From NCBI RefSeq assembly GCF_027887165.1, contig NC_077227.1:84528930-84592929 (forward strand): a DNA stretch of 64,000 bases. The letters are read 5' to 3'. Positions 61,806 to 64,000 of the stretch are shown here, piece after piece. Source of the DNA: Monodelphis domestica (Eukaryota > Chordata > Mammalia > Didelphimorphia > Didelphidae). A program made the position numbers and the translations under genes. The notes below the pieces were generated by a model that was given only the letters and a program-made list of their open reading frames with translations, had not been told where the DNA came from and did no database searches. Position 1 is the stretch's first letter; every line of letters begins with the position of its first letter.

Positions 61806-63019
61806 AAAGCATAACGAGGGGAGATGCCAACACATAGAATTAGGGAGTTTAAAATCAGTATTGATGAGATGTAAGATGTCTGTGATATACTGTCTTAAAA
61901 GTGCTTAACTGCTTTTGCTTAAGACTCATTTGGGAAAGGGACCATGTTTGTGTTCATGCACTTTTGTCACTGAACAGAGCCCATAATGGGACAAGCATTT
62001 GGAAATGAAATTTCAAATAATTTAGCAAAATTTATTTGTAATTTTGTGAAATTCTGCCTTGATTCAGCTTTAAGGCTGAAAAGCACTATTTTTTTCTGGG
62101 TTTAAATGAAATCTGTCTTCTTATTTTACCCCACTACTTTCCTTTCCCTTCTTGCATTGCTACCTTTCCTTTTTTCCCATCCCTAAACTTTTTACTCTTC
62201 TCAATTCCTTTTTTTCTTCCAGTCTTCCTGTCCAGCACTGCCTCTTTTCATGTAAGTCTTCCTTAGCTAAAGCAATGAGCCAGAAGTTGTCAGCTAGATG
62301 CTTTCTTCCTATTCTGCCATTAACTGCTTCCATTTTCTAAGGAAGAATGGTAGAGAAGGGCATATTGGTAAAAGCTAGCTAGTCTATGTATATTCAATGG
62401 CCAATCAGTGCACACCCAAACTTGGCCAGGTATGCAAAAGAGAGCATATGTCAATGCAAACTATCAATATGACAGGGAAAGTAACTAAATGCATGTTCTG
62501 CTTTGATTAATGGCATCATTCCAGAAAGATCATTCTTCAAGTTTGCTCTTTGCCCTAATAAGATTTGAAGAACACATCATCTCCTAAAGGTAGGGCATTA
62601 TCCATACCTGATCTTTGGGCAGTCTTAATATTTACTCATTTCCTAATAACTGTGAGTGAGTTCTCTTTTCTTTTTCTAAGATGCATCTTATGAGAATTAG
62701 CTCATGTTTTTGATAATGCAAGAAAATCTCTAATTCTAGCTTTAAAACTTTGGAAACATCTTTTCTTTCCCCCATTCAGGCCACCATTTAAAACAGGATG
62801 AATCTTCCTTTGTCCCTGCTTTGTTGGAGCATCTCAGACTTTCCTCAGTCTTCCAACTGGAATCATCAGAGAGCTATGATAATTGTAAGATGGAGTTGAC
62901 CTCTTCATTTTACAGATAAGAAAACTACATGTCAGAGGGGTGTGGTGCTGAGGTCATGGAGAGTTTTCAGGAGCTTCTCATGAATTAGGTCTTGAGAGTG
63001 GGTGGTTTCTTAAAGAAGG

Positions 63020-63275
63020 CAGCAGCATGATATAGTGGAAGTGGTACTGACCTTGGAGCCAGGAGGCCAGGGCTTGAGTCCTGACTCTTCCACTAGCTTG
63101 CTGTGTGTGACACTGGGCAAGTCACTTCCCTTCTCTGAGACTCAGTTTCCATATCTGTAAAATGGGGATAATAACACCTATAGTAACTACTTCCCAGGGT
63201 TTGTTGTGAAGAGTAAATGATTCAATGAATGTAAGGCACTCTACAAACTTAAAAAGTGATGTATAATGTCAGCTG
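63020..63275 (+). mobile_element. Well-preserved MIR/THER-like SINE
   Basis: The best MIR-type copy here, with full order: catgatatagtggaagtggt, ttgagtcctgactcttccac, ctgggcaagtcacttccctt, tctgtaaaatggggataata, agggtttgttgtgaagagt and gtaaggcactctacaaac. Confidence 0.92.
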
Positions 63276-63474
63276 TTACTTACTTTTAGAGTGAATTAAG
63301 GACTTGTCAGGGACTAAGGTCCAAGTCTAGTTGATCTCTATTGTCTCTCAGTTCTGAGATCTTGTAATTTTGTTTAAAATAATTTTCCAGATTATTCTAT
63401 ACAGGGCTTTTCTAATTTGAATATAAAGGCATTTTGCTTTGGATTGTTTGCTGTTATGTAGCAACCTCTCCCCT

Positions 63475-63655
63475 CCTCTGGTATAATGAAAAGTGGATTG
63501 AGCATTGAAAGAGTTATGTTCAAACTCAGGTTCTGGTGCTTACTACTTGTGTAGTCTTGGGCAAGTCACTTGACCTAGTTTGTTCTCAAATATTCTCATC
63601 TGCAAAATAGGTGAGTTAGGAAAGATTACTTCCAAGGTGCATTCCACATCAATTT
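63475..63655 (+). mobile_element. MIR-like CORE-SINE
   Basis: Contains gtggattgagcattgaaaga, ttcaaactcaggttctggtg, tgggcaagtcacttgaccta and catctgcaaaataggtgag. Confidence 0.85.
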
Positions 63656-63837
63656 TATAGTCTCTCCACTGAAGAGTAGCATATTAACTTTATGTGTAGC
63701 CAAATCTTGGCTAATTTGAATTTTGGGGTGGGGATTTTCTAGTTAGTTAAATTTCTAGTTAACAAAAGTTAATGAAATTTTTATTTTAATTACTGTTCAA
63801 ATAAAAAAAAAACTTTAAAAAATTTGTTGGACTATAA

Positions 63838-64000
63838 CAATAGCCCGCTGGTTGGTATGCCTGTCTCTCTTCCTTTTCTTAGTCCATCTTCCATTCAGTT
63901 GCCAAAGTGATTTTTCGAACATGTAGGTCCAACTATGTCACATAACCCCACTCCCTACTCAATAATGGCTTCTTATCACTTCTAAGATCATTCCATAACC
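63838..64000 (+). mobile_element. L2 LINE fragment running off the window
   Basis: L2 sense-strand landmarks: actataacaatagcccgctg, ccatcttccattcagttgcc, aaagtgatttttcgaacatg and ataatggcttcttatcac. It continues past the right edge. Confidence 0.75.

Overview
This is a repeat-dense nuclear window from a marsupial-type mammalian genome. The pointers are tRNA-derived SINEs of the WSINE/Mar kind, L1 copies with a marsupial-style 3' end, MIR/THER-like CORE-SINEs, L2 and CR1/L3 relics, low CpG and long simple repeats. Nothing looks prokaryotic. The species cannot be named from the sequence alone; opossum-like is my best guess.

Region by region: 1-8.4 kb holds an L1 3' end, SINEs and a broken retrovirus-like element on the minus strand (3' LTR at 2041-2891, a gag-like block at about 7.0-8.2 kb, and a second, acidic coding block that I cannot match to pol or env). 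8.4-12.2 kb is L2 with nested insertions and a probable solo LTR. 12.2-19.05 kb is a near full-length minus-strand L1 with a monomeric 5'UTR, a damaged ORF1, a pyrimidine-rich inter-ORF spacer of about 0.73 kb and a heavily broken ORF2. 19.1-39 kb is a mosaic of old L1, L2, MIR and SINE pieces, several LTR-like stretches and large simple repeats: compound GA at 25.7 kb, TTC at 28.3 kb, GAAA/GGAA at 31.9 kb and AG at 35.9 kb.

The only good candidate for a host gene is on the minus strand in the right half. A 60-nt exon at 56438-56497 and a terminal exon starting at 47671 have matching splice signals and reading phase, and together give a Cys-rich C-terminus. After the stop at 47624-47626 comes almost 6 kb of AT-rich, repeat-free sequence down to a possible poly(A) signal near 41677; this has the character of a long conserved 3'UTR. 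I do not recognise the protein. The intron at 47.7-56.4 kb carries a 5'-truncated L1 with a perfect 15-bp target duplication, CR1/L3 relics, SINEs and a fresh 74-bp tandem duplication. 56.5-64 kb appears to be upstream intron with MIR and L2 relics.

I found no convincing new functional system. The most unusual items are the virus-like element with the unidentified second coding block, the L1 with monomeric promoter repeats and a long inter-ORF spacer, and the unidentified host gene end with its very long 3'UTR. All family names come from memory of consensus sequences and were not checked by search.
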